Shown here in pieces: positions 12,210 through 24,850 of a DNA stretch of 64,000 nucleotides. How positions within the stretch are numbered: the first letter of the stretch is position 1; every line of letters begins with the position of its first letter. The DNA is from Takakia lepidozioides (lineage: Eukaryota; Streptophyta; Takakiopsida; Takakiales; Takakiaceae). The position numbers and the translations under genes are program-made. The notes under the pieces were generated by a model. That model searched no databases. It saw nothing but the letters and a program-made list of their open reading frames with translations, and had not been told where the DNA came from. Location: the NCBI GenBank assembly GCA_030704615.1, contig CM060732.1:34761053-34825052 (forward strand), in the 5' to 3' direction.

Positions 12210-13753
12210 TCACTCTGTCCCTGTGTTGTCCTCAAAACTTTTTCGCCAAGCAAGTTCTCGGGCTCCATCTTTGTCAACTATCTTAATCACGAAGTTGAGG
12301 GGTGCTGCAACCAATCTTGTTTTCATCTCTGCAAGACATTTGTCCACCAACTCGAGCGCTTGATTAACCGACATATTCTTCTGATAATACTTATCCATGA
12401 CCGATAATATAAAGAATGCGCCTGTCATGGTGAATGTAAAAGAAGTGGAAATTGATGTCATTTGCTTATACATTGCATCTACTCTCAACTGGAAAAGCTT
12501 TGTCAAACTATCACACCCATCATCATTTGTCAAACTATCATCTTCAATTTTAGCAGCAAAACTCAGAGCCGTAGATGAACATTAAACATGATCGACTACA
12601 TCAAAGCCTTTGTCTGTACATTCATTACCAGAAAAAGCTAGACACAGTTTGATGACAACAGATCGTATACCTAGTTTCTCTTCTATTCAATCTGGCGCTC
12701 TTTTCTGCAAAGAGTACTTCTGATTCATGTGCAGTTATCCCAGGTGCCAAGTTTGACCGTTAAGTATATGAAAAGGTAGGCTAGCTATTGTCGATGTTTT
12801 GAAAAAGGACCTCACCGTAGCCCAAAGCACCTTTTTCAAGCTTATGGAGCGTTGCAATGTAGTCCAGGTAATACAGAGATGGTTCATTCCCATCAAAGCC
12901 CGCCATCATTATGTTCACTTGATACGGGCTCTGCTCACAAGAGCAATCCCAAATATTGTGACATAATCAAGTCTTGATAACAGGAAATTGTTATGCTGCT
13001 ACTTCTAAAGAACTGATCTGAGGAGACAATGTTGTAGCGTGCAGTTCATGTGATAAGTTAACTTGATCTTCATCCCACATCAATGACTTAAGAACAGCAT
13101 ACCCGTCTACTTCTAGTTATATGCTAAAATGCAAGGGAAGAGAGAGTCGTCACTGATCTGGTTCAAGGCGCCCTGCACCAAATCTAGGTCAAATTTCGAG
13201 GAGGATAAGGACACGATCAATTGATAAATGATTGAAGAGTAGATCTTGAATAACACCTGCTGGACAGGTCTACCTTAGAAACTTGAGGGTCATCTGGATC
13301 ATAAGACGCAGCAGCGGGAAGGAGGGACATGTTCAGAACAAAGATTATAATAGCCCACCTTGCGCAGCGCTATAGCCAGCTCTCCCCGCGTGAAGTTGGC
13401 AGCTGCTGACGTTGAGAGTGAGATACCATTGCGGAACAGATAAAGATTGACATTCTTTTGTATGAACTCACAAAACTGCACCCTGCAACCATTCAAGCAA
13501 TGGAATCGTGACTGATACGCAACCCATGCACAACATATATGTGTCGATGAAATATCAAACAAGCTATTCTTAACTCAGTGGCACAAATTATGGACCTGTC
13601 TCCGCTCTCCCCAGTACATCCCAGAAGTTTGTGAGAATCCAGCACCATGATCTTGTCCTCCGTAGATTTTTGCACCACTATGCTTTGAACGGCCAATGTG
13701 TCTGCCACCACCAGCGCAAACCCGTCTCCCAGGAACCCAAAAACACATTCCAT
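12210..13753 (-). CDS. PBD: 20S proteasome beta-type subunit PBD (PSMB2-like, four exons)
   Basis: Non-catalytic beta subunit of the 20S core (PSMB2 in animals, PBD in plants). Minus-strand exons are 13753..13596, 13482..13359, 12930..12816 and 12421..12210, 203 codons in total, matching the family length of about 204 residues. Exon 1 begins MECVFGFLGDGFALVVADT and includes DKIMVLDSHKL and GESGDR. Exon 2 has VQFCEFIQKNV and ANFTRGELAIALRK. Exon 3 has YQVNIMMAGFDGNEPSLYYL. Exon 4 has MDKYYQKNMSVNQALELVDK and FVIKIVDKDGARE. There is no processed N-terminal Thr, as expected for this inactive subunit. The product acts in the cytosolic and nuclear proteasome. Confidence 0.96.
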
Positions 13754-15367
13754 CACACCCACACTCACAAACTTCTGCCTTTCTCTTTCTGTACTGTCTC
13801 CCTCTAGCTCTCTCTTTCTTTTGAGTTCTTGTGGCTTAATCTTGGCAACTGCAGTTAGGACACAACCGGTCCTACTACTATCCCACCGATACGTGGCCGT
13901 CTCAACGTTCCAGGTCACTGTTCTCAAATCCGGGGAAGTCTCGAGTCGAGACTTTCCACAACACAAGACATTGCAAGAGTCCGACGGGACTCAGCCAGGC
14001 TTCCACATTGTCCACATGAATATCTGGAGGAATCGTGGGAAACCCAATCTGGAGTTGGCGTTAAGATTCCGAATTTCACCTCCAGGGTTCCAACTTTTGT
14101 CTTTATGCGCGCTGTACTTGAGAGCTGCTTGGAAGCATCCCATTCCAACGCGAAACACCAAGAAGAGGCTCTGACGTCATTGAGGACGATGTGGGTGAGG
14201 ACGAGTGGCGGAGATTGTAATGTGGGAAAAATTACGTCCACGAGTGGGGTCGACATTTCGTGTTCACAAACAACAACATCTGAAGTTTGCAAGTCAAAGA
14301 GCAGCACATATTCACTGGAGCATCTATGTATCCTTTCCGCGATGATGGCTTAATGCAAAGCAGAACAAAACGGTGGAATATCTTTTGTCCTTGCGTGCTT
14401 TACATTGTTTAAACACCAATATTTACGAATCCAAAGTAGAGGTGGATCTCTTATCTGTCTTTTCCATCTCCCTGCCGCCTTTCGGCACATAGAGCACAAA
14501 TATACGTATGTAACCAATTCTCTTTTCTTGCTGAGGCCACTGTGACAGACAGTCGATCTATGTTACAAGCCTTCAACTTCAATGCTTTCACACAACAATG
14601 TCAAACTTTGAATTTCTTCAGGACCAGTTCCCAAATGCAAAGTTTTGTCTATGTGCTGAGGAGAAAGGGTAGAAACATCTTTCACAGATAAATGCAAGGC
14701 ATCTGCTCACACCACCAATCCACAGTTCCTCACCCCTTCTCCTGCCACTCTGTTCTTTCATGCTATTACAGAAACTGCTCAGGCTCACAAGTTCGCTTCT
14801 CTAGGTGAGTCTCTGGTACTCTATGTACAAATACCTTCACTTCAATTGCACAAAAGTCAGATAAGTGACCTTCAGGCAAGCTCACTTGACTGTCAACTCT
14901 CTGCACTGAAAGAAGCAAAGTTCTCCTACGGTGGCCTGACTGGAATTAAAAGTTGCATTGCTGAGACAATTCCAACCCTTGTTGTCTCAAACAGTATCTA
15001 CTCTTCCGTGAGGTGCATGCATCCAAACACTCAACTCGGTTCTCGACGGACCTTCAGAACACCAACTACGCACATACTTATATAGAAGCTTCTTCACTGA
15101 TATGGAAAGAAACAACAAACTCGTTGCACCCCTCTAAAGGAGATACCGGAAAAATGTTGGCACAGAACAATCTTCTTGCTGGTCTCTCTCTGGCATCCCC
15201 CTGCAAACAGGGTCCTTCAACTCCCTTATCACCAAAACTGGCTACTTAAACCAAAATTTTGCACCACATCACCCCCAGGTCCAGGCTGAAAGAAATGCAA
15301 CAAACCCTCACTTGCAGTTCTGCTAGAAGGCCTAATTAGATTCCAGAAAACAGCCCACTTCCTGGCC
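13754..15367. other. Upstream region of PBD and 3' flank of FHA2-like gene
   Basis: The stretch contains the presumed 5' UTR and promoter of PBD and the 3' flank of the FHA2-like gene. A minus-strand open frame at 13924..14307 has no recognisable domain and I treat it as chance. I see no RNA gene or mobile element. Confidence 0.45.
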
Positions 15368-16339
15368 TTAAATGGCAAGAGAGACAAATTCCACTGTGAT
15401 AGGGCCTTTAAGCTTGGTGTTGATGATGAAGAACTGGGGATACCGCCTTAGAAGATTCAGAAGGCCTGACCATGGCCTGCGGTCCCTTTTCCCGTCAAAA
15501 TTGCCACCGTAATCTGGACCCACAAGCCTTGCAAACTTTGCTGAAAGGAAGTGACCATGGTACCTCTCCATCAGCTCAGAGTGGAGCTTTGCAATTGGGG
15601 TCCACTCACCAGGTGAATGCTCTTGCAATATAGTGGCTACAGCAGTGATCACCTCGCCTTCTTCTACTTGGTCCTGCAATATCTCCAAATCTGCCTCCCC
15701 TCTCCTTCCATCCCTCTGAAAGTCAAAATGATGTGCCTGCCCCTGCAATGTGGTGCTTCCACCTGCCATCATTTCCTCCCCCTCATGCATATTCCATGGC
15801 GACAATACCTGCCTTTCCATTGCACCCCCACCGGCATCTTGCTTTGCTTGCCCTCTCATCTTCTTCGGCCCGGTGCCTTCTACTGCTCCAGTCCCCTTCG
15901 CCGCAGCCGAGGCTTTCCCAGCTGATCTCTTTCGACCACCCGTACCCGGAGTGGTCACTGCTGCCACAGACCTCACAATCTTTTTAGCTGGCAAAAGAAA
16001 ATAGAATTTTTTGTCCCCTATTTGGAGCAGGTCCTGAGAGTCAAGCTTGACAGGAGCTTTTCCGGGCTGATGGAGAACACCTTCCACATAGCAGCCATTC
16101 TTCCCCAGAACTTCAAGCACGAATCTGCGTCGCTCGAAGTCATAACCAATACGAGCATGATGGCGAGAGATGTGCATGCCTCCTCCCAGACTGGCCAAGT
16201 CAACATCAACTGACGACTTCTTACTATTTCTTCCCAGCACGATCGAGTAAGTTTGCATATAGTATTCAAAATCCTCTCCCTGAAGTTTTGCAAACCCTGC
16301 TTCCAAGTCCCCCATAGCTGCCCCGCTGTGAAATCTCAC
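15368..16339 (-). CDS. FHA2: FHA-domain protein, FHA2-like (single exon)
   Basis: A 323-codon uninterrupted frame. The Met at 16315 (MGDLEAGFAKLQGEDFEYYM) matches the start of plant FHA2 proteins better than the upstream Met. The FHA phosphothreonine-binding domain covers roughly residues 25-125. It has the conserved LGRNSKKSSVDVDL, the SRHHA signature, LEVLGKNGCYVEGV and LDSQDLLQIGDKKFYFLLP. A basic, Gly/Ala-rich linker follows. The C-terminal block (TPIAKLHSELMERYH, RPWSGLLNLLRRYPQFF, ITVEFVSL) is also conserved in plant FHA2 proteins. Known members are nuclear and linked to development and to ribosome or transcription control. Whether plants of this group normally have introns here cannot be judged. 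Confidence 0.93.
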   Translation of the reverse strand: MRFHSGAAMGDLEAGFAKLQGEDFEYYMQTYSIVLGRNSKKSSVDVDLASLGGGMHISRHHARIGYDFERRRFVLEVLGKNGCYVEGVLHQPGKAPVKLDSQDLLQIGDKKFYFLLPAKKIVRSVAAVTTPGTGGRKRSAGKASAAAKGTGAVEGTGPKKMRGQAKQDAGGGAMERQVLSPWNMHEGEEMMAGGSTTLQGQAHHFDFQRDGRRGEADLEILQDQVEEGEVITAVATILQEHSPGEWTPIAKLHSELMERYHGHFLSAKFARLVGPDYGGNFDGKRDRRPWSGLLNLLRRYPQFFIINTKLKGPITVEFVSLAI

Positions 16340-17193
16340 AACTGATCCTTCTCCCGCACGGTTTTGCAGACTCTTAATTTCTACCTATTGAGATATCTCG
16401 TGTGACACTAGTTACCACCGACGACGCCTTATATCAATATCTCCCAGCCCCATCACATCTTACTGACTGGAGCAATCGTTGATTCCAAGTAAACAAAAGC
16501 TCACGCTGCCTCAGATACAATTCGAGAACTATGTCTCCAACTTGCCAAGAAGCTGAAATATGCTATAACCCCTGCACTGCCGCTGCATCATCCCACTGTC
16601 CCCGTCACGTAGCTTCCACCCTTGCACTTTCTTCCTCTTGCCTCTACGCAATCTAGGAAAACAGAAATAGTAAGCTTATAATGCCCTTGTACCTTTACAA
16701 ATACATGGGCGTCTCTGTCCTCCTCCACCTCATCGAATGCCTTCGGGTCCTCTAGAAACCCTACCCTCTATCCTTCAAAAAAACCGCACAATTCTCCTCA
16801 GACAACAAACAAGGATCTCACAGACCCATATCTCGACTTTGGCCCCCCTGAACTCCAAAGCTCCTCCCAAGCTCCGCCCACAGTGACGCGCTGTGATCTC
16901 CAGCAGCGACCCTACAAAGACCTTTCGTTTACTCTCTCCCTCGATTCCTCCCCTTCCTCGCAGGGAAATGGTTCGCTCGTCGAGATCCGGAGATAGTATA
17001 TTCCTCCATCGGAATCCAGGGAGAGTATATTCGTCATTCAGTCCGTTGTCTCGGTAGCCAAGTTCGGGAGTCAAGTTTTTATTAGCTTTTGGATGGTGCG
17101 TGAAGGTTACGGGCAATTCTGAATTGCATAACTTCAGCATCGAGAAGGAAAGAGGGAGAGAGAGTGTGCGTACAGACTTAGTTTTGCGCGACG
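16340..17193. promoter_or_regulatory. Shared upstream region of the divergent FHA2-like and TEX30/KANL3-like genes
   Basis: About 850 bp separate the two start codons on opposite strands, so both promoters and 5' UTRs must lie here. Pyrimidine-rich tracts occur in the middle. I see no clear TATA box for either gene and no competing gene. Confidence 0.45.
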
Positions 17194-19336
17194 ATGTCAG
17201 CCCCTGGCTCTCGCAAGCGAACCCGCAACAGCTCCGATTCATCGAAATCGGAGGAGCATTCAGGAAGTGGGCCTCTTCTGGTCTTCGCACATGGGGCTGG
17301 AGCGTCTTCCTCCTCAGATTGGATGCTCAGGTGGGTGTCCAAGTCTGTGTACGTGCATGTGGAGCTGAGGGAACTGAGGTTGAGCTTCCAGATGTCAGAC
17401 TGACGAATAGTGCCTCTGTTATCGGCCAGTCTTCACAAAACGATCTTCTGGCCAATTGGTTTGTTTTTTATGGATTCTGGGGACGGCGACCCTGTGGGTC
17501 CTGACAGAGAAGAAGCAGGGTGAAATGGGGGCAGATGGAAGGAGCTGCTGGCTTCGGCTACCAAAGCTGTAGAGGTGGTCACCTTCGACTATCCATGTAA
17601 TTCTTACACCTTGAGGGACACCGGTTGCATACTTGCAATGTTGCAGTGGGCTTATCTTCCCAATGTCGTTGCTAGAGGTGACTGTAGTAACAAATTGAGG
17701 GTGAGGGAAGTGCAGATTGCGCTGGAGGAAAGCGTGGGGCGCCTCCGAAAGCAGAGAAGCTGGTGGACAGTCACATGGCTGAAATTGAGAAAGCTATTGC
17801 CACGCATCCTGGCCATCCCTTGGTTCTTGTCGGCAAATCCATGGGATCGAGGTGCACTTCCATTTCGTCAGAAATTCCCAAAAGGCGCACACCAGTGTAG
17901 ACATAGCACTCAGGCTGTGGGTTTGACAGATGCTGTCTGACATCAGCGTGTGGCAGAGAAATTACTGTAGTCTGTAGATTGGGAAGTTGGTCTTGAATGA
18001 TCTTGTGAGGGCACCAAAGCCGCCCTTTAAGAGGAGCCAATGTGGGGACAGGGTGAGCTGCATGGTGGCGGGGAAGGAACATACGAATGTGGCAGCGGTG
18101 GTGTGTTTGGGTTATCCCCTCAAGGTGCCATTTCTTTGGCTTCTCTATCCTTTTGCAGAGACTTCTGTCCTTGCAGTGTCAGTTCCCCACCAGTAAACCT
18201 AATTCTCTGGGCACTACGGCCACCATGTGACCTGCGATGTAGCTTAGGGTGGGGCCTTGCCTCTCTGAATTCTGAGGACTCGGAGTCCTTGAAGGGGAGA
18301 TATGTGCTACAAAACAATCCGTTCAGAGGTGGACATGGAGAAATGCCCACTACGTTGGCACCATGACTGAACTGACTCTGTTTCCTATGTCCTGCATTAG
18401 TTTGGAATCCTGATGGTAGATCCCCTGCTTCTAGAGAGATGTCATCTCCATAAAGAGCTGCATCAGTATCAAGGTACACAAAAAATGAATGGTAAGTTAC
18501 CCAGAATGAGCAGATGGAAACACCAGACGTTTTTCTGTTCTCTGGCAGCAGGCAGATCTTTTGATGTCTAACTAATGGAATTGTGGCACTAAGGCTCAGC
18601 TCCATCATGTAAAACTTACTGAAGTGCTCAGCTCCATCGCATAAAACTTACAGAAGTTATATTCACAACATCAAGCTGCCTGGGGGAATTACTGGTAGGG
18701 TGGGGTTTTGCATTTGATATTGCTTGGGTTATTGCAATTTAAACACTTTCCTTATCTGGCACATAAGATTTTGTATATGATTGTTGGTGTTCTTAGCACC
18801 AATATGCGTGCTTTTTCTCTGTGACAGGGAGGTAAGGGAATCCTCCGGGATGAAACGTTGTTGCAGCTCCGAGCTCCAGTCATGTTTGTGCAGGTGTTTG
18901 TTACCTTGGTCTACCTTTCTAGTAATTTGTGAGCTGACAAGTTCTTTTCATTTTCTCAATATGATAAATGCTCACACCATGAGCGATATCATATCAGTCA
19001 TGCACTTTTTTCTTCATGTACATGCGTTCAGTTCTTTCTTTTCAAGGGCCCGAGTCAATGAAGTTCTTATGTATGGAGTTATTGATTGATCCAATGGAGT
19101 CACAAGCTGGAGTTGGGTTTTCCCAGGGAAGCAAAGACAGTTTGTGCCCACTCAGCGAACTGGAAAAGGTCAGGAGGAAGATGGCAGTGAAGAATGAGCT
19201 TCATGTGGTTGACGGCGGAGATCACTCTCTCAAACAAACCAAAAAAGCAAGTGGGCTGACCCAAGCTGAGGCCGAGCAGAAGGCACTTGATAAAATCCAA
19301 GCATTTCTGTCTGGAGTTCTGGGGGACACTAACTAG
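17194..19336 (+). CDS. TEX30/KANL3-like alpha/beta-hydrolase family protein (six exons)
   Basis: Exons 17194..17330, 17535..17596, 17716..17851, 18052..18124, 18828..18893 and 19127..19336 join in phase to 228 codons, with GT/AG borders throughout. The fold is the small alpha/beta-hydrolase of the TEX30/KANL3 group: PLLVFAHGAGASSSSDWML at the oxyanion side, VEVVTFDYP, the nucleophile elbow GKSMGSR (GxSxG) in exon 3, CLGYPLK, RAPVMFVQGSKD with the acid residue, and VVDGGDHSL with the catalytic His. Ser, Asp and His are all present, so enzymatic activity is possible. The substrate of plant members is not established. Length matches the short plant homologues, which lack the long KANL3 extensions. 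Confidence 0.93.
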
Positions 19337-21994
19337 CAGAGTATGTTTGGATTGAGATTGGTAGTCCAAACAAAATGCAGCTGTGTGCAGGGAACATTGC
19401 TGATCAGTTGCTCCGTAAAGTGGGCCCATCCTGCTAGAGAATATGTGTACAGCAGGTTTTTCTCCAACCTTCCTATGTACAGAATTGAAGAGTTATATTG
19501 GAAGACTAACATAATGTCTATTTGAACTTGGATGGATTCGGTACTATCCAAAGTCTACATATCACAGTTATCTGAATTAGGTGGAAATGATAATGGAGAT
19601 TGTCATGATGCTCTTGGCTTCACTTGCGGTGTTTTTTGGAGATGTGCTCGAGCACAGCCAGAGACAAAGGTGGGAAGGTTTGGACATTGGGACATTGTTG
19701 CAGGGAAATGGAGTTGCATTGTTGCAAACAAAAATCTGGATCTTACTGTCATTTAATCCACTTCATAGATGTCCTTAAGCAGAGCTGCCCTAGGGAATGG
19801 CTCAAGAGAGCCCGCATATTCTGTAGAACAACTTGGAAAATCCATGGGGGTCCCTGTTTTGTCAAGAGGTTGTGGTCAAAGAGAGAAGAAGAGTGACACA
19901 CCAATACGTTTGGCAGATACAAATTGTCCAGCGGGTGAGGAGGGGGCCCCCACCCCCCCCCCCAAAAGCAACTCCCCTAAGAAAACGTGAAAGGTGGTTG
20001 CATGGAGACCTTTCCAAGCGGCCCCCTAAAATCATGGCACCAATTGCCATGTCTGACAAGGACGAGAACATGACTGAACGTAAACATTGATAATTAATTT
20101 AAGTTTTCAGTGAAAATATCAAAATTTCATTCCCTCCCTTGTAAGAAGGGACGTCCAATTCCTTGGGGGTGCTCCTACAAAATATTTTATCAAAGCCCGC
20201 CTCTTTAACCGGATTGAGGTAAGGGAGTTTTGAGCATTTAAAAAACCTAAGGGCAATTCACATAGAGGCCATTGGGAGTGCCCATGGAACCTCACTCACT
20301 CAAATAAAGAAGGTAGAACGGGGAAAAAGCTCGACACAACAGCATTCTAGGCCTACTGAGAGATGGATTCTACCTAGCCTGGATGCACTTCTGTTTGCAG
20401 TATGGATGAAAAGCAAGGGGTGGTTGGAGAATTAAGGGCTAGCCTAATTTTGGGATTTGCTACTTTGTCTCATGTCAACAGTAACATGATCAGGCAGCCA
20501 TATGCTCATGTACCCAAGTCACTCAAAAAAGAAAATCAAGCAAAGGGGGACATGCAGCACCGACGGGGTGTGAGGGAGGGTGGCTATTCGCATGGGTCCC
20601 ACATGGCTATTGCATGTCCTGCTCACGTGTGAAGGACGACGCTTGCCCTAAACTCATTGGGTGAGCGTCCTGACACGTTGTGGCCACCGACCACACTTTT
20701 TGTGGCCTAGCGACCCCTTTAAAGCCTCGATCGTCATGTAGGCTTTCATCTCCGGCCGTAGCTTGTGACTTGCTGCAGGGCAAGCAAAAAGCTTCGATCT
20801 TGTCACGTCTGCTTTCAACTGCCATGCTATGTAGATTGTAAGGGGTGGTTCAACACCGAATTTAGTAGCAGCAGCATTGTCCATGATTTGGTCAGACCCA
20901 GCAGTCCTTTTTGGTGATCAGTAGTGGTTGATAGCTGAGGGAAGCTAGTTGATGGAACTAGGGGGGCGGAAGTTGAAGGAGAGGAAGTGTGAGAAGCTCA
21001 TTGGTGATTGACAGTGTCTCAAAGCTGTGTCAAGAAGCAGGTGGTGGGGTGGTGGGTCGGAGCTGGTTGATGAGATGAGGATGTAGCTATGTTCCAATGT
21101 TTTCCTTGAGAGATCCAGTTACAGGGAGTACCAGCCGCCCTCTTTTTTGCCTCAGCCTGTCTTGGCAAGTCCTCGCCCCTCCACTTGAGTTTGCGCCTCT
21201 TCTGCTGCTGCTTCCGTTATTCCTGTACCCCATCCTTCGATGCTATAGCAAGTTTTGGTCCTGGTCAGGTCAGCTTCTGGAAGAGAATGGAGGGGTGGTT
21301 AGCGGTCACTTTCAAAGCTGCACAAGCACTCTCAAAGTGGGGCAGGTTTAAGGTGGCCTATTTACCAAATGAGAAAGATGTACCGTGAAGAAACAGAGTC
21401 ACAAGTTGTGTGTTTTTCCTCTGTTGCAGAGGTGTGGTTGTTGCATCCAGAACTTGTAAACTCAAGGTGATAGAGCATTTTTTATCGCCATTCTTCAGGA
21501 ACAACCGCACCTTTGCAACAGGAAATCTCCCATCTTGTGATACTTTCTTCACTGTATATGTTTCTTCTTTTGGCTGGACTTTCCACAAGCACGACAACAG
21601 TTGAACTTGCCTAGGTGCCTTCCTTCTTCACATGCACACAAGGTAAACCGTAGCTGCCTCAAAGACATTTGTAAAACATACACAATTGATGCATGTAGGC
21701 AAGGGCATAACTTTGAGCACCACGCCAGATCTATTTGCTTTCATGGAATTAACTAAGGAGAGTATCCAATCGAGATGAGTGAAATCTGCCAAATGGTTAT
21801 TCAGATCTGATATTGTCACGGAGTCTTCTATTGCATAGTTCTCTTGAATTAGCTCAATGCTTATCGGTAGATTAATCAGTGTTTACCTAGCAAACCATGT
21901 CCCAACTTTACCCATTAGCAGCTAGAGACATTCTCCTCAAACCGGTACTTTCGACGTTAGTCCTTGTGTAAAACAACACTGAGTTATGATTCTT
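19337..21994. other. Gene-poor spacer with decayed TE traces
   Basis: No coding region here is supported. At 20055-20079 a segment (acaaggacgagaacatgact) matches the outer end of the Gypsy LTR found at 43130, so part of this stretch is probably relic transposon. A C-run sits at 19951-19964. Otherwise I see nothing recognisable. Confidence 0.5.
20055..20079. repeat. Relic of a Gypsy LTR end
   Basis: The segment acaaggacgagaacatgact recurs, apart from one or two bases, at 38495 and 43131, where it forms the U5 end of a Ty3/Gypsy LTR. Only this short end is conserved here. Confidence 0.4.
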
Positions 21995-23810
21995 TCAACT
22001 GATGCACACATACAACTGATTTCGCCAGTAATCTCCACAAAGAACAAACATCATGGCATCTAGGACAATAGTTTTCGAATTGAACTCGGTGGCTGTGTGG
22101 CAGTCACCGCACACACACGGAGGTTCTGATGATGCGATTACATCCACAAATTGAGGAAATCCATGCGGAAATGAAGAGATTGTCTGGGCAGATGAAGAAG
22201 GGCGGGTTTGTGTCCCAGGGGATGTGTTTACGAGCCTAATGGCGAGCTTTTTCACTGCGGTGGCAAAGAGACACTCCCTTTGTTCCTCCTCGAAATCGTG
22301 CAGCACAAATCGTGTGTCAGGCACGTACCCCGCATTCTTCATCTTCACATACAATCCCTCCAGCTCAGCATGGATTTCCTATGCAATTCGCCTTCTACAC
22401 GGAACGTATGTACACAATTGTCCACCTCAAATGCACCTGCATCCTGCCTGCTTTCTGACATCTTTCCTCCATAATTTCTATCACCTTTGCTTTATCCTGC
22501 CAGCTGCCGCATAGATGTTTGATAAGAGAACATAAGCTGCGGGGTGCTGTAGATCCAACTTGAGAATGTACATTGCATTTTGCAGCATGCTCGGCTAGCT
22601 GTACATTGCCATGATTTCTGCAGGCACCGAGCAATACTCGCCACACTGCATTTGCTTGAATTGTAATCTTATCAATAAAGTCCTCTGCTTCATCTAATCG
22701 TCCACCACGCCCAAGAAGCTTCACCATGCAGCCAAAATGCTTCAATAGCTTTGAGGCTATAATCTTGATACATGGAATAGAAATAATGACAGTCTTTCAT
22801 CCACTAGGCCTGCATGGTTACCTATGTACTACATTGGACTTCAGGGCCTCCTTCCTGTCGCATTTGGTCAAAATGATGCAGGGTCTCCCTAGCACACTCA
22901 TGCTTTGGCATATCCTGCGATCCATGAAACCACATCTCGTCCAGCCATATTCTCAAACACTTTATGTGCATTCTTCATGCTCCCACATTTGGCATCCATG
23001 TCGACAAGAGTAGTCTCCAAAATAATCTCCGATGGAATTAAAGCTTTGATGATGTTAGTATGGATCTCTTTGCCCCTTCCCATCGGCACACGCATTGAGA
23101 ACGCAAATGAATGTCACCCTGTCAGGAGCCATCCCTTTTTGTTGCATTAGCTCAAAGATCTTGAAAGTCTCTGTACCACACTCATGCTGAGCAGGGAGTT
23201 CCATAATGGCATCTCCTTTATACATTTTTTCAAACACTCCGCGTGAATGCTTCGTGCTCGCACATTTGGAATACACGTCCAGAAGTGCAGTGAATAAGTT
23301 TTGATATGATTCCAGCTTTGATAATACTGGCATGGACTCTTTGCCCTTTTCCAGGGCTCCCCGGCTGGCACATGCCTGCAGACTGTAAATGAAAGTGACC
23401 TGTCAGGCATCACTCCTTGTTGAATGTGTTCATAGATCGTCAAAGCCTCTCGGCCACACCCATGCTTAACATACCCTGATGCACCATACTTCCACACTTG
23501 TCATACATGTTGACAAGGGTGTTCAGAAGAAAACCATTTGGCTTGAATCCACTTTGGAGAATGTGGGCATGCGGCTTTCTCTGTGCCAGATCTTTCCTGC
23601 GGATGCACCCACGCAACAAGCAGACAGAGATATTGTAGTCTGCCTGATTCTCCATTCCATGAAGTGCTTGTTTCAGACAGCCAGCCTTGCATAGTGCCAT
23701 CACCTCCTGACAAGTGCTGGAACTGCTAACCATGCTGCCAGTTTGCTGTCCACCAAACATTTGATTCGACGCTGACATCCTACAGGCAATCATCTGCTTT
23801 GAGAACAAGC
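21995..23810 (-). pseudogene. Decayed PPR-DYW (pentatricopeptide repeat) gene
   Basis: Read from 23810 to 21995, segments of a PLS-class PPR protein appear in order but in shifting frames: HILQSGFKPNGFLLNTLVNM, LESYQNLFTALLDVYSKC, MAPDRVTFICVLNACADG, IIKALIPSEIILETTLVDM, HFGCMVKLLGRGGRLDEAED and NAVWRVLLGACRNHGNVQLA. The end is a DYW domain (AGYVPDTRFVLHDFEEEQRE, CGDCHTATEFNSKT, CGDYW). Intact members are organelle-targeted C-to-U RNA editing factors. Several frameshifts break this copy. The HxE zinc/catalytic motif expected before KLAI is replaced by AVK, and an insertion interrupts the region before CGDCH. It is very probably non-functional. Confidence 0.85.
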
Positions 23811-24260
23811 AGTACCTATTTGAGTTGACAACCTTCGATCATCATATAAACAACAGGTTGAAACATCAGCAACAACAATGCCTATTGTGTTCTCGGCTTG
23901 GAGCTCCATGGTGTACATCGACATTAGATACTAAACGAGGTTGAGCACTTTTATAAATGCAGCTAGCTCTGCTTTACCCAAGGAGGTTCGACCGACTCTG
24001 AATCCAAAGGACCGACATTGTGAGCTTATGCCTCAAGTCTGGTGATCTTGTGGTTTTCTGTGTAATGCAGCTGAGCTCCCAGAGCTTCAACCACAGCCTC
24101 GTGGACCAGGCTACAACCCACAAAAGATGCACACGGCATCCATTTCAATGACAGACTACAATCTTGCGCAGACAACTTAAATGACACTGTGAACAAACAG
24201 CCAACGATCCAACAATACGAACCAGTATAGTATTTAGAAGTGCTGTAACATTCACATTGA

Positions 24261-24850
24261 ATGAGTGAATAAACCAAAGAAAGGAAGAAAGTAACAATAG
24301 AGCACATTGGCCAAAACAAATCTCAAAATTCAGTTTTGTTTTCCCGCGGGCACTGGGCAGATTAAAAAAATGACGACAGTGACGTGGGATGATGACGTGG
24401 CAATAGCAACGTGGCTATGATGAGTGAATAAACCAAAGAAAGGAAGAAAGTAACAATAGAGAACATTGGCCAAAAACAATCTCAAAATTCAGTTTTGTTT
24501 TCCCTCGGGCAGAGTGAAAAAATGACGACAATGACGTGAGATGATGACGTGGCGATAGCAACGTGGCAATGAAGAGTGAATAAACCAAAGAAAGGAAGAA
24601 AGTAACAATAGAGCACATTGGCCAAAACAAATCTCAAAATTCAGTTTTGTTTTCCCACGGGCAGATTGGAAAAATGACGACAATGACGTGGGATGATGAG
24701 TGAATAAACCAAAGAAAGGAAGAAAGTAATAATAGAGCACATTGGCCAAAAAACAATCTCAAAATTCAGTTTTGTTTTCACGCGGGCAGATTAAAAAAAT
24801 GACGACAGTGACGTGGGCTGATGACGTGACGATAGCAACGTGGCAATGAT
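24261..24850. repeat. Tandem repeat array, about four units of 124-159 bp
   Basis: Units begin near 24261, 24420, 24572 and 24696 with the phrase gtgaataaaccaaagaaagg. Each continues through cacattggccaaaa and ctcaaaattcagttttgttt into a TGACGTGG-rich tail. Units 1 and 2 are full length and unit 4 is followed by a partial tail. The shared frame seen on the minus strand has no recognisable product. Confidence 0.9.

Noticed and set aside
13924-14307. 127-codon minus-strand open frame upstream of the proteasome gene
   Set aside because: No recognisable domain, overlaps the expected PBD promoter and 5' UTR, and no splice join into PBD keeps a sensible product.
24261-24850. CRISPR-like array
   Set aside because: Units are long (124-159 bp), have no spacers and lie in a plant nuclear genome; it is an ordinary tandem repeat.
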